Assembly (NCBI GenBank): GCA_029077825.1
Contig: JAQNCT010000003.1
Coordinates: 26,262-90,261 of the forward strand
DNA length: 64,000 nucleotides
Origin: Acidocella sp.
GTDB taxonomy: Bacteria; Pseudomonadota; Alphaproteobacteria; Acetobacterales; Acetobacteraceae
Reading direction: 5' to 3'
A model generated the notes under the pieces. It worked only from the letters and a program-made list of their open reading frames with translations. It ran no database searches and was not told the DNA's origin. Numbering within the stretch: the stretch's first letter is position 1; each line of letters begins with the position of its first letter. The position numbers and the translations under genes were made by a program. Positions 44,633-54,675 of the stretch are shown here, piece after piece.

Positions 44633-45649
44633 TCAGGTTCCGGGCAGCTTGATCGGGCTGTCAGCGTTTTTGTTCAAATACGCGATCACATCAGCCCTGG
44701 TCTGGTCGTTCTTGATGCCGGGGTAGCCCATCATGGTGCCGCTGGCGAAGTTGCTGGGTGAAAGCAGCCAGTCGCTCATGGTATCGGCGGTCCAGGTGCC
44801 GTTGGCCTTGGCCTTCACGGCGTCCGAGTAGTTGAACCCGGCGGCGGCGAACATTTTGCCGCCAACAATGCCGTAGAGGTTCGGCCCAACGCCGTTGGCG
44901 CCGCCCTTGTTGAGGCTGTGGCAGGCGGAACATTGCTGCTGCACAAAGGCTTCACCCTTCGCAAGGTCAACTTTGGCGAACATGGTATCAATGCTGGGTG
45001 CGGCGGCCGGGGTTACGCCAGCTTCGGCAGCACCGCCGGTAGCGGCGGCAGTTGGTGCGGGTGCGGCGCTGGCGGCTTTCACCTCGTCAGCGGTTGGCAG
45101 CGCCAAGGGGCTGGCGGCAAGGGTACGCAAATAGGCCACCACATCAGCGCGGGTCTGGGTGTTTTTGATGCCCGGGTAGCCCATGGCGGTGCCGGGGGCA
45201 AAGCTGGCGGGGTCAAGCAACCAGCTGGCCATGCTGGCATAGTCCCAGTTGCCTTTGGCTTTGGCCTTGGCGGCGGCTGAATAACTAAAGCCGGCACTGG
45301 CGAACATTGGCCCGCCCAGCGCGCCATACAGGTTTGGCCCCACGCCAGCGGCACCGCCCGAATTCAGGCTGTGGCAGGCGGCGCATTGCTGCTGCACAAA
45401 AGCCGCCCCCTTTGCCACATCAGCCGTGGCGAGCAGCGGAATGACGGATTCCGGCACCGCGGCAACCGCCAGCGCTGCCATGGGGGCGGCGGTTTGCGGG
45501 GCGGTGATGGCGATGACCGGGGATTTTGGCGAATCATCAGGGATAATGACATGGGCGATACGGTTGGCGCCCCAAAAGATAATGCCCGCCGTGAGAACAC
45601 CGGCGGCAATTTTGTTGATTAACAGACCGTCTTTACCTGATTTACTCAT
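44633..45649 (-). CDS. Membrane-anchored diheme cytochrome c with duplicated class I c domains
   Basis: N-terminal TM; two CXXCH motifs (CAACH, CSACH) in near-identical ~110-aa domains. Confidence 0.93.
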   Translation of the reverse strand: MSKSGKDGLLINKIAAGVLTAGIIFWGANRIAHVIIPDDSPKSPVIAITAPQTAAPMAALAVAAVPESVIPLLATADVAKGAAFVQQQCAACHSLNSGGAAGVGPNLYGALGGPMFASAGFSYSAAAKAKAKGNWDYASMASWLLDPASFAPGTAMGYPGIKNTQTRADVVAYLRTLAASPLALPTADEVKAASAAPAPTAAATGGAAEAGVTPAAAPSIDTMFAKVDLAKGEAFVQQQCSACHSLNKGGANGVGPNLYGIVGGKMFAAAGFNYSDAVKAKANGTWTADTMSDWLLSPSNFASGTMMGYPGIKNDQTRADVIAYLNKNADSPIKLPGT

Positions 45650-45739
45650 TTAACTTTATGCCTCATCGAATATAGCCCTTGTTATCGCAATTCAGGCGGG
45701 CTCGACAAGAACAGCTTCTCATTATCATATGAAGCCAGA

Positions 45740-46474
45740 GTGAACCCGATTATAATTATCCCTGCCCGTTTGGGCTCGTCTCGCCTGCCAGGCAAGCCGT
45801 TGGCTGATATTTGTGGCCTGCCGATGATTGTGCATGTTCTCAACCGTGCGCGCGCGGCGGGGGTGGGGCAGGTGGCGGTGGCCTGTGCTGAAGCTGAAAT
45901 TGCCGAGGCGGTGGAAGCCCACGGCGGCGTGGCTGTGCTAACTGACCCGGCGTTGCCATCGGGGTCGGACCGGATTTTCGCGGCATTACAAAAACTCGAC
46001 CCGTTCGGCCAGCATGATGTGATTATTAATTTGCAAGGCGATCTGCCGGGCATTGACCCCGGTTTCCTGACCGCCGTGTGCCAGCCGTTACAGAACCCGG
46101 TGTATGATATTGCGACGCTGGTGGCGCCGATCACCAGTGCGGCAGAGGCGCAGGCACCCTCAGTGGTGAAATGCGCCTGCGCCTTTGGCCCGGATGAGCA
46201 GGTGGCGCCGGCGCTGTATTTTTCACGCGCGCAAATACCATCAGGCGAGGGCGTGCTGTGGCACCATATCGGGGTGTACGCCTACCGGCGCGCCAGCCTG
46301 GCACGCTTTGTAACGCTGCCGGAATCGCCATTGGAGCAGCGCGAAAAGCTGGAGCAATTGCGCGCCCTGGAGGCTGGCATGCGCATTGGCGTGGCGCGGG
46401 TTGCTCACGCGCCGTTTGGCGTGGATACCGCAGCTGACCTTGCCCACGCCCGTAAAATTTTGGAATCCAAATGA
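45740..46474 (+). CDS. kdsB: 3-deoxy-manno-octulosonate cytidylyltransferase
   Basis: IIPARLGSSRLPGKPLADICGLPMIVHV; INLQGDLPGIDP; HIGVYAYRRASLARF. Confidence 0.95.
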   Translation: MNPIIIIPARLGSSRLPGKPLADICGLPMIVHVLNRARAAGVGQVAVACAEAEIAEAVEAHGGVAVLTDPALPSGSDRIFAALQKLDPFGQHDVIINLQGDLPGIDPGFLTAVCQPLQNPVYDIATLVAPITSAAEAQAPSVVKCACAFGPDEQVAPALYFSRAQIPSGEGVLWHHIGVYAYRRASLARFVTLPESPLEQREKLEQLRALEAGMRIGVARVAHAPFGVDTAADLAHARKILESK

Positions 46475-47343
46475 CCGAACCATTGATTGCCTTCCAGGGC
46501 CAGCCAGGTGCGTATTCTGACCTGGCCTGCCGTCTGGCCTACCCAGACATGCAAACCCTGCCGTGCGACACATTTGAGGCCGCCATTGAGGCGGTGCGCG
46601 AAGGCCGTGCCGCACTTGGCATGCTGCCGACCGAAAATTCATTGGCTGGGCGGGTGCCTGATATTCATGCGCTGCTGCCGGAAAGCGGACTTTCCATCAT
46701 TGCCGAGACGTTTTTGCGGGTGGAGCATTGTCTGCTGGGCCTGCCGGGGACGCAAATTGCTGATGTGCGGCGGGTGCATTCGCACCCGGTAGCGTTGGGG
46801 CAAATCCGTGCGCTGGTGCGTGAATTGGGTGCGCAGGCAGTGATTGAGGATGATACCGCCGGTTCAGCCCGGATTGTGGCCGCACTGAACAACAAGGCCG
46901 ATGCGGCGGTGGCCTCAGCCTTGGCGGCGCAGATTTATGGGTTGGAGATTCTGCGCCGCAACGTGGAGGATGCCGCCCACAACACGACGCGGTTTTACGT
47001 AACCGCCACCACCCCGAAATTGCAGCCGCCGGAAGCGCCGAATCTGATGACCAGTTTTGTGTTCAGGGTGCGCAACGTGCCGGCGGCGCTATATAAGGCG
47101 CTGGGCGGGTTTGCCACCAACGGCGTGAACATGACCAAGTTGGAGAGCTACATGGTGGGGGGGAATTTCACCGCCACGCAGTTTTTGGCTGAGGTGGATG
47201 GGCATCCGGAATCGCCGAATTTACGGCTGGCGCTCGAGGAGTTGGCGTTTTTCTCCACCGAGATCAAAATTCTGGGGGTTTATCCTGCGGCCCCGTTCCG
47301 GCTGGCACAGCGGCTAACACAACCAAAGCACGATAAAAGTTAA
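46471..47343 (+). CDS. pheA: Prephenate dehydratase
   Basis: IAFQGQPGAYSDLACR; PTENSLAGRVPDIH; HSHPVALGQ; NTTRFYVT; C-terminal ACT domain (LESYMVGGNFTATQFLAEVDGHPE). Confidence 0.94.
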   Translation: MTEPLIAFQGQPGAYSDLACRLAYPDMQTLPCDTFEAAIEAVREGRAALGMLPTENSLAGRVPDIHALLPESGLSIIAETFLRVEHCLLGLPGTQIADVRRVHSHPVALGQIRALVRELGAQAVIEDDTAGSARIVAALNNKADAAVASALAAQIYGLEILRRNVEDAAHNTTRFYVTATTPKLQPPEAPNLMTSFVFRVRNVPAALYKALGGFATNGVNMTKLESYMVGGNFTATQFLAEVDGHPESPNLRLALEELAFFSTEIKILGVYPAAPFRLAQRLTQPKHDKS

Positions 47344-47366
47344 GCAATAATCAACTTTAAGGTTGT

Positions 47367-49217
47367 ATGTCTCATGGCGTGACCAGTGAGACATTTACCG
47401 AACAAGGCTTGATCCACCCAGACTGGCTGGTTGCCAGCGAATGGTCGGGTGGGGTTGTGCCGGTGGCAGGTGTTGCGGCGCTGGTGAATGCGGCGGATGT
47501 GTTGATTGACCCGCTGGTCAATTTATCAGCTGACATTACCCTGCAAGGCGGGGCGGCGCTGATCGGCAATGGTGCCGGCTTCGCCTTCACCCCGCAGGCG
47601 CTGCTACAGGCCGATGATAACAACGCGTTGTTCGCCAATGGTGCCATAGTGAACGAGGGCGTTATCTCGGTGGTGGGGCCGGCTGCCACGCTGAGCGTGG
47701 TGGTGCAGGCGGGGAGCGAGGTTGCCAGCCAGTACGGATTGCGCGTGGCGAGTTTTGAGAATGCCGGGACAATGCTGGTGCAGAACGCCGCAACGCTTGA
47801 TATTTCCGGCACCCAGTTCAGCAACACCGGCACCGTGATTGTCGAAGGTGGCGCGTTGAATGTGCTGGGCGGTTGGGTGGATGGCGGGCAGGGAGCATTT
47901 GCGCCCGGCGGCACTATCGAGCTTGGCCAGGGCGCGCTGGCCAATTTCAATGAAGGCATTATCGGCCAGAGTTTTATTTTTAACGGCCCGGCGACACTAA
48001 CTCTGGGTGACCCGCTCGGCGTTACACAGGTGGCCATTGCGGGGTTTGGTGACCGCGATGTCATTTTCACCAGCTCAGTGGCGCAGGCGCAGAGTTTGCT
48101 GGCAGATGGGTTGGTATTTACCACCAGCCTGCCACCCAACGAGACTTTGCAGGTGCAGGCTACCAGCCTAGGCGGTGCAAACATAGGTGCCGAGATCACG
48201 CTGGCCGCCAGCGCACATGCGACAACCCAGGATAACGGCGCGCCGTGCTTTGCCCGTGGCACCGGCATTTTAACCTTGCACGGCTATGTGCCGGTGGAGC
48301 AGTTGCGGCCAGGGGACCAGGTGGTAACGCTCCGCGGTGCGCTGGCCCCGGTGCAATGGGTGGGCTGGCGCACCATCGATTTGGCAGCGCACCGCCGCCC
48401 GGAGGCCGTGCGGCCGGTGCGGATTTGTAAGGCGGCGCTGGGTGAGGGGCTGCCGGGGCGCGATATCCTGCTCTCGCCCGACCATGCGCTGCTGCTGCAT
48501 GGGCAGTTGGTGCCGGTAAAGCTGCTGACCAATAACGCCACCATCAAGCGCGAGCCCGCTTTGGCGGTGACGTATTTTCACATCGAACTGGCCCAGCATG
48601 ATATTATTTTCGCCGAGCATCTGGCGGTGGAGACTTATCTCGACACTGGCAACCGCGGCATGTTTAGCAACACTCTGGGCCAACCCCACGGCGCACCTGC
48701 GTTTGGCCGCGGCAAGCAATGGGATGCGCATGCCTTTGCGGATTTATGCCTTGCAGGCCCGGTGCTGCGTGATATCCGCCGGGAGATTTTCAACCGCGCC
48801 ACGGCGTTGGGGTTTCACCGTGCGCCCAACACACTGTTGCACCTAGTAGAGGAGGTTAGGGGCGAGCCAATGCCGATGACGACCCGTGCTGGCGTAAATG
48901 CGCCGGGGTTTTTGTTGCCGAAGGGGCACGCCGGGCAGTTTGTCATTCGCTCAGGGCGTTTTATTCCGGCTGAAATCTCAGATGGGGCTGTGCTGGATGA
49001 TGATTGGCGCAGCCTGGGCATTGCCATCCGGCGGGTTAAACTGGGTTTTACCAAATGGCCTGTTGAGGCGCTGGCGGTTTCAGGGTTTTACCCGCGCGGG
49101 GAGGGGGATAGCGCGGTATGGACCGATGGCAACGCGGTGATTGCGGTGCCGCCGGAAACTAGATTTATCGGGTTGAGTGTGCAGGGGTATCCGGTTGGCT
49201 GGTCGAAATGTTTTTAG
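47367..49217 (+). CDS. Hint-domain (Hedgehog/intein-like) protein with N-terminal beta-solenoid-like repeats
   Basis: CFARGTGILTLHGYVPVEQLRPGDQVVTLRGALAPVQWVGWR...DILLSPDHALLLHGQLVPVKLL (Hint_2-like); Gly/Asn/Thr-rich N-terminal repeats. Confidence 0.88.
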   Translation: MSHGVTSETFTEQGLIHPDWLVASEWSGGVVPVAGVAALVNAADVLIDPLVNLSADITLQGGAALIGNGAGFAFTPQALLQADDNNALFANGAIVNEGVISVVGPAATLSVVVQAGSEVASQYGLRVASFENAGTMLVQNAATLDISGTQFSNTGTVIVEGGALNVLGGWVDGGQGAFAPGGTIELGQGALANFNEGIIGQSFIFNGPATLTLGDPLGVTQVAIAGFGDRDVIFTSSVAQAQSLLADGLVFTTSLPPNETLQVQATSLGGANIGAEITLAASAHATTQDNGAPCFARGTGILTLHGYVPVEQLRPGDQVVTLRGALAPVQWVGWRTIDLAAHRRPEAVRPVRICKAALGEGLPGRDILLSPDHALLLHGQLVPVKLLTNNATIKREPALAVTYFHIELAQHDIIFAEHLAVETYLDTGNRGMFSNTLGQPHGAPAFGRGKQWDAHAFADLCLAGPVLRDIRREIFNRATALGFHRAPNTLLHLVEEVRGEPMPMTTRAGVNAPGFLLPKGHAGQFVIRSGRFIPAEISDGAVLDDDWRSLGIAIRRVKLGFTKWPVEALAVSGFYPRGEGDSAVWTDGNAVIAVPPETRFIGLSVQGYPVGWSKCF

Positions 49218-49780
49218 GCGCGGCCAGCATTTGATGAAAGCATCGCCGGGTTGATCCGGAGTTTTGCCAGTGCGCGCTGCCATTTGCTGGTATGGTCTGC
49301 ATCGAACAATAAATGCTCATCGGCGGGTGCGTTCAGCCAGGCATTTTGTTTCATTTCCTCGTCCAATTGCCCCGGCCCCCAGCCGGCGTAACCAAGCGCC
49401 ATCAGGCAGCGCTCTGGGCCGCCGCCCGAGGCAACCGCCTGTAAAATATCTAAACTGGCGGTCAGCATATGGGTGCCGTCAACATCCAGGCTGCTCTCGG
49501 TGGTCCCGTCAGGTGAGTGCAAAACAAAGCCGCGGTTGTTATCAACCGGGCCGCCGGTGCAAATGCGGATTTCGCGTGAGGGCGGCGTGGGCTCAATCTC
49601 AAGCTGCCGGAGCAAATCGACGAACTTCGGGGTTTTCAAAGGCTGATTCACGATAATTCCCATAGCACCTTCGGGCGAATGGGCACACAGGAAAATCACG
49701 CTCTGGTTGAAGCGCGTATCGCCCATCAGCGGCATCGCAATGAGAATCTGTCCGGTGAGCGAGGGTGAGGTAAGAATCAT
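49214..49780 (-). CDS. YqgE/AlgH family protein (DUF179)
   Basis: LTGQILIAMPLMGDTRFNQSVIFLCAHSPEGAMGIIVNQPL; GYAGWGPGQLDEEMKQNAWL. Confidence 0.92.
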   Translation of the reverse strand: MILTSPSLTGQILIAMPLMGDTRFNQSVIFLCAHSPEGAMGIIVNQPLKTPKFVDLLRQLEIEPTPPSREIRICTGGPVDNNRGFVLHSPDGTTESSLDVDGTHMLTASLDILQAVASGGGPERCLMALGYAGWGPGQLDEEMKQNAWLNAPADEHLLFDADHTSKWQRALAKLRINPAMLSSNAGRA

Positions 49781-49898
49781 GTGCTAAATTTGGCGCGAGC
49801 CTCGCAGCCACGCAAGAGGCTTCAGTTAGGTTCTCTTCCCGTCCGCCGAGGCTTCGGCTACGAAGATGACAGTGCAATATCTGGCTGAGGAGCATCCG

Positions 49899-50378
49899 AT
49901 GATCAAAATTGGCGATAAAATTCCCGAAATGAAGCTGATGACGGCTACGGCCGAAGGCCCGCGCGAGGTGGATACGGCGGATATTTTTGGTACCGGCAAG
50001 GTGGTGATGTTTGCCGTGCCGGGGGCATTTACCCCCACCTGCAGCGCCAAACATCTGCCGGGCTTTGTGTCCCACATGGAGGCGCTGAAAGCCAAGGGCG
50101 TTGATAAAGTGGTCTGCATGGCGGTGAATGATGCTTTTGTGCTGGGCGCCTGGGCGAAGGATCAGAAATCCGGTGATGCGGTCATTATGCTGGCCGACGG
50201 CTCGGCGGCTTTCACCAAGGCGCTGGGTTTGCAGCTTGACCTGGTGGCGCGTGGCCTGGGCATTCGCAGCCAGCGTTTCGCGCTGGTCACGCAAGATGGC
50301 GTGGTGGTGCATCTGGCGGTTGAGGAAGCTGGTGGGTTTGATGTCAGCCGTGCTGAGGCTGTGCTCGAAGCCCTGTGA
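49899..50378 (+). CDS. Peroxiredoxin (Prx5-like)
   Basis: KVVMFAVPGAFTPTCSAKHLPGFV; VCMAVNDAFVLGAW. Confidence 0.93.
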   Translation: MIKIGDKIPEMKLMTATAEGPREVDTADIFGTGKVVMFAVPGAFTPTCSAKHLPGFVSHMEALKAKGVDKVVCMAVNDAFVLGAWAKDQKSGDAVIMLADGSAAFTKALGLQLDLVARGLGIRSQRFALVTQDGVVVHLAVEEAGGFDVSRAEAVLEAL

Positions 50379-51457
50379 GTTCTACCCTTACCGTCGTCGT
50401 CCCCTGTTATAACGAACGCGCCAATATTGCCCCGATGGTGGCTGCCTTGCAGGCGGCCCTGGTGGGGGTTGCCTGGGAAGTGGTGTTTGTTGACGATAAC
50501 AGCCCGGACGGCACGGCCGATGCCGCCCGCGCCATCGCCCGCCAGGATACGCGGGTGCGCTGCATCCGCAGGGTCGGGCGGCGGGGGTTATCCTCGGCGG
50601 TGATCGAGGGGGCGTTGTCCTCCTCGGCGGATTATGTGGCGGTGATCGATGGCGACATGCAGCATGATGAAACGCGGCTGCCGCTGATGCTGAATGCCTT
50701 GCAAGGGGGCGCGCAGTTGGCCATCGGTAGCCGCCATGTGGCGGGCGGGGATAATGCCGGGCTGGCGTCACCGTTTCGTGCCAGGCTGTCTGATGTGGGC
50801 ATTGGGCTTGCTAAAAAACTCACCGGTGCTGAGGTCAATGACCCGATGAGCGGGTTTTTTATGCTAAGGCGGGATTTGTTTGAGGCGCTGGCGGCGCGTT
50901 TGAACGGCCAGGGGTTTAAAATTCTGCTCGACCTTGTGCTGGCATCGCCAGCACCTCTGCGGATCGTGGAAATTCCTTATAAGTTCAGGCCGCGCGCGGC
51001 GGGCGAGAGCAAGCTCGATGCGCTGGTGATGTTGCAGTTTGCCGGGCTGCTGATTGATAAAATTCTGCGCGGCGCGGTGCCGCTGCGCTTTATCAGCTTC
51101 GCACTGGTCGGGGCGTTTGGCGTGGTCATCAATATCGCGGTGCTGGAGGCGGCACGCTCGGTGGGTGTTAGCTTTGGCGTGGCGCAGACCATCGGGACGT
51201 TTGTGGCGATGATTGCCAATTTCGAGCTGAATAATCAGCTTACCTACCGCACCCAGCGGCTCAAGGGTAAAAAAATCTGGCGCGGGTTGCTGTTGTTTAT
51301 GCTGGTGTGCAGCCTGGGCGCGGTCGCCAATATCGGCATTGCCAATGCGCTGTATGCGCAGAATGCCAGCTCGGTTCTGGCCGGGGCTGCCGGGGCGGCG
51401 GTGGGCGTGGTGTGGAACTACGCTGTTTCAGCCACGTTGGTATGGCGCGCCAGGTGA
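50375..51457 (+). CDS. Dolichol-phosphate mannosyltransferase-like GT2 with GtrA-like C-terminal domain
   Basis: VVPCYNERANIAPMVAAL; DDNSPDGTADAAR; VIDGDMQHDE; DPMSGFFMLRRDLFE; C-terminal FISFALVGAFGVVINIAVL. Confidence 0.9.
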   Translation: MSSTLTVVVPCYNERANIAPMVAALQAALVGVAWEVVFVDDNSPDGTADAARAIARQDTRVRCIRRVGRRGLSSAVIEGALSSSADYVAVIDGDMQHDETRLPLMLNALQGGAQLAIGSRHVAGGDNAGLASPFRARLSDVGIGLAKKLTGAEVNDPMSGFFMLRRDLFEALAARLNGQGFKILLDLVLASPAPLRIVEIPYKFRPRAAGESKLDALVMLQFAGLLIDKILRGAVPLRFISFALVGAFGVVINIAVLEAARSVGVSFGVAQTIGTFVAMIANFELNNQLTYRTQRLKGKKIWRGLLLFMLVCSLGAVANIGIANALYAQNASSVLAGAAGAAVGVVWNYAVSATLVWRAR

Positions 51458-52875
51458 GGTTGGCGGTGAGGTTGGCCGCCTCGCCATGGCTATTGGCGCT
51501 GGGGGTGCTGACGGCTGTGCGCTTGCTGATGGCCGCATTGCTGCCGCTGTCGCCCGATGAAGCCTATTACTGGATCTGGTCGGTGCACCTGCAGGCTGGC
51601 TATTTCGATCATCCGCCGATGGTGGCGTACTGGATTCGCGCTGGCACCATGCTGTGTGGCACCTCAGCCTTTGGCGTGCGGTTGCTGGGGCCGCTGGCGG
51701 CGGCGGCGGGGTCGTTGCTGCTGTGGGATGCCGGCGAGCGGTTGTTTCCAAACCGTCACGCCGGGGTAACCGCCGCCGCCCTGTTCAACGCCACGTTAAT
51801 TACGGGTGTGGGGTCAGTGCTGATGACTCCCGATACACCGCTGATATTTTTCTGGACCGCCAGCATCGCCGCCACCGCCCGCTGGCTGGGCAGCCGCGAT
51901 GACCGCTGGTGGCTGGCAATTGGCGTGGCGGCGGGGGCGGCGCTACTGTCAAAATACACCGGGCTGCTGCTGGTTGCGGCGATTGGGCTATGGCTGCTCA
52001 CCGGGCGCCCCCGAAGGCTGACGTTGCGCTCACCCTGGCCATGGCTGGGGCTGGTTCTGGCAGCCGCGGTGTTTGCGCCAGATGTCTATTGGAACGCCGC
52101 CCATCACTGGGTGAGTTATTTCAAGCAAGGCGGGCGGGTGACAATGTTTGATGCCGCGCACGCGGCGCAGTATTTCGCAGAGTTGCTGATCGGTCAGATT
52201 GGTCTGGCGACGCCGCTGGTGTTTTTTCTGGCGGCGCTGGGCCTGTGGCGGCTGCGGCGGGTGGGCGGTGATGCCGCCAGCCTGCTGCTGTGGCTGGTTT
52301 TGCTGCCGGGTGGGGTGTTTGTTGAGCATGTGCTCTCAGGCCGGGTGGAGCCGAATTGGCCGGCGATTATGTTTATGCCGGCCTGTTTGGCAGCCGCCAC
52401 GCTGGCACAGCCGGTGTTGCAAAAATGGCTGCGCCCGGCGCTAGGGCTGGGCTTTGCCTGCACCCTGGCGGTGTATGCGCAAGCGTTGGCAGCACCCTTC
52501 CCGATTCCGGCGGCACGGGACCCGGCGGCGTTGCAGCTTGCCGGCTGGCCGGAATTGTTGCAGCCGCTTGGGGTGCTAAAACCGGCGTTTATAACTTCAA
52601 ATGACTATACCACACTCGCAGAATTGGCCTGGACCGGGCCGCCGGGGGTGCCCATTATTGCCTTTGGTACCCGCTGGCATGATCTTTCACTGGCGGTGGT
52701 GAATGGCGGCGGGAGCGGCTTGTCAGTGTCGCGCTATCCTGCCGCCGATTGCGCGCTGCCGCTGAGCACCAGCACCCGCATGTTGGCCCGCAAGCGCGGC
52801 GCTGACCCGGCGCTGCGCTATTATGTTTGCGATGTGAATGCCCCCCCCGATGCTGTGAGGCTGCCGCACCCATGA
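51442..52875 (+). CDS. GT39/ArnT-like membrane glycosyltransferase
   Basis: LPLSPDEAYYWIWSVHLQAGYFDHPPMVAYWIRAG; SRDDRWWLAIGVAAGAALLSKYTGLLL. Confidence 0.88.
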   Translation: MARQVRLAVRLAASPWLLALGVLTAVRLLMAALLPLSPDEAYYWIWSVHLQAGYFDHPPMVAYWIRAGTMLCGTSAFGVRLLGPLAAAAGSLLLWDAGERLFPNRHAGVTAAALFNATLITGVGSVLMTPDTPLIFFWTASIAATARWLGSRDDRWWLAIGVAAGAALLSKYTGLLLVAAIGLWLLTGRPRRLTLRSPWPWLGLVLAAAVFAPDVYWNAAHHWVSYFKQGGRVTMFDAAHAAQYFAELLIGQIGLATPLVFFLAALGLWRLRRVGGDAASLLLWLVLLPGGVFVEHVLSGRVEPNWPAIMFMPACLAAATLAQPVLQKWLRPALGLGFACTLAVYAQALAAPFPIPAARDPAALQLAGWPELLQPLGVLKPAFITSNDYTTLAELAWTGPPGVPIIAFGTRWHDLSLAVVNGGGSGLSVSRYPAADCALPLSTSTRMLARKRGADPALRYYVCDVNAPPDAVRLPHP

Positions 52876-53834
52876 CCCAACTGGTGACCCAACCGATACC
52901 CCCGACCCCCGCCGATGTGCATGCTGCCCGGGCGCTGATATCAGCGCATATTGTCCGCACGCCGATGCTGCGCAATGCAGCATTGGATGCCCTGACCGGC
53001 GGCAGTATTTTGATCAAGCCGGAAGTGCTGCAGCGTACCGGCAGCTTTAAACTGCGCGGCGCTACCAATGCGCTGCTGCGCCTGACCCGTGAACAATGGA
53101 AGCGCGGCGTGGTGGCTTATTCATCAGGGAATCATGCTCAGGCGGTGGCTTGCGCGGCACAGCGCTTCGGCGTCAGCGCGACCATTGTTATGCCGACCGA
53201 TGCGCCCCTGATTAAGCGCCAGCATACGCAATTCTGGGGGGCGAAAATTGTGGCCTATGAGCGTGACAGCGAGGACCGCGCGGCGATTGCCGCACGGATT
53301 TGCGCAGATACCGGTGCGACGCTGATTGCGCCCTATGAACATCCTGATGTGATCGCCGGGCAGGGCACATTGGCGTTGGAACTAGCCGAGGATGCAACAG
53401 CTTCTGGCCTTACGATGGATGCAATGATTGTGTGCACTGGCGGCGGTGGGCTGGTGGCGGGCTGTGCGCTGGCGCTCTCGGATGTCTCGCCGCGCACCAA
53501 AATCTATGCGGCTGAACCTGCCGATTGGGATGACACGGCGCGGTCTCTGGCGCTGGGGCATCGGGTGGCCAATGACCTACGAGGTTCGAAATTCTGCGAC
53601 GCGCTGCTGACCCCCACCCCAGGTGAGCTGACCTTTAGCATCAATCTAGCGCTGCTGAGCGGCGGGCTGGCCGCCACGGACGAGGCGGTGCGGGCCGCCA
53701 TGCAACTGGCCCGCCAGCATCTCAAGCTGGTGGTGGAGCCGGGTGGTGCTGTGGCTCTGGCGGCGCTGCTGAGCCGTTATAATGCCAAAGGCCAGGTTGT
53801 TGGGGTGGTGCTGTCGGGCGGCAATCTGGATTGA
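52872..53834 (+). CDS. Threonine/serine dehydratase (PLP fold type II)
   Basis: LIKPEVLQRTGSFKLRGATNAL; SSGNHAQAVACAAQRFG; VCTGGGGLVAGCALAL; SGGNLD. Confidence 0.92.
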   Translation: MTQLVTQPIPPTPADVHAARALISAHIVRTPMLRNAALDALTGGSILIKPEVLQRTGSFKLRGATNALLRLTREQWKRGVVAYSSGNHAQAVACAAQRFGVSATIVMPTDAPLIKRQHTQFWGAKIVAYERDSEDRAAIAARICADTGATLIAPYEHPDVIAGQGTLALELAEDATASGLTMDAMIVCTGGGGLVAGCALALSDVSPRTKIYAAEPADWDDTARSLALGHRVANDLRGSKFCDALLTPTPGELTFSINLALLSGGLAATDEAVRAAMQLARQHLKLVVEPGGAVALAALLSRYNAKGQVVGVVLSGGNLD

Positions 53835-53865
53835 GCCAGCCGGTCAGGCGTGGGTGGCCGCCGGT

Positions 53866-54567
53866 TTATAGGCGCTGAGCGCCTTCTTCCAATTCATCGG
53901 CACTGAGCGCCCAGGCCAGGCGCTTGAAAGCGGTTTCATTGTTCGTGCGCGGAATGGTGAAGATCGGTATGCGTGGCGCAAACTTTGCCATCGCATAGGC
54001 GGTCTCGTCGGGCGGAACCGGTGAGGTCAGGCTCTCGCTTAGCACAATCGCATTGACATTCACTTGCCGCGCCTGCAGCGCCTCAACCGCTGTGAGGGTG
54101 TGGCTGATGGTGCCGAGATACGTGCCGGCCACCAGGATGGCGGGGATTTCAAGGGCGGCGATCCAGTCCCGCACCGTGTAGAAATTATCAAGCGGCACCA
54201 TCGCACCGCCGACACCCTCAACCAGCATCAGCCCAGGCGCGGCCTCGGCGGCGATGCGGCAGAAGGTGAGGATCGAACGCAGGCTGATGCTGCGGTTCTC
54301 GCGGATGGCGGCCATGTCAGGCGCCAGAGGGGCGGCAAAGCGCCAGGGCGAGATGGCGGCGATGGTCTGCTCATTAACCGGCTTGCCCATGGCGGCCAGC
54401 AATGCGCCAGCGTCGCTGGCCTCGGGGTTGGAATTATTATAGCCGCTCATGATGGGTTTAATGCCCATAGCGTCAATCCCGGCCTGCCGGGCAGCGCGGA
54501 TGATGCCGGCTGTGACATAGGTTTTGCCAATATCGGTCCCGGTGGCGGTCACGAAAAACGGTTTCAT
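53866..54567 (-). CDS. bioD: Dethiobiotin synthetase
   Basis: [47 protein letters not shown]. Confidence 0.94.
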   Translation of the reverse strand: MKPFFVTATGTDIGKTYVTAGIIRAARQAGIDAMGIKPIMSGYNNSNPEASDAGALLAAMGKPVNEQTIAAISPWRFAAPLAPDMAAIRENRSISLRSILTFCRIAAEAAPGLMLVEGVGGAMVPLDNFYTVRDWIAALEIPAILVAGTYLGTISHTLTAVEALQARQVNVNAIVLSESLTSPVPPDETAYAMAKFAPRIPIFTIPRTNNETAFKRLAWALSADELEEGAQRL

Positions 54568-54675
54568 AGCCTTATCGTTATCGCCAATGGGCGCGTTCCT
54601 GCAAGGTTTTGTCTGGGCTTTTCAGGCGGTCGGCATGGGTTTACGGTCATGTTTACAAAATTTGGGAGGTTGTTA

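Noticed and set aside
54064-54675. Long N-terminal extension of the bioB ORF
   Set aside because: Antisense to bioD; bioB starts at ATG 54676 with RBS ggaggt.
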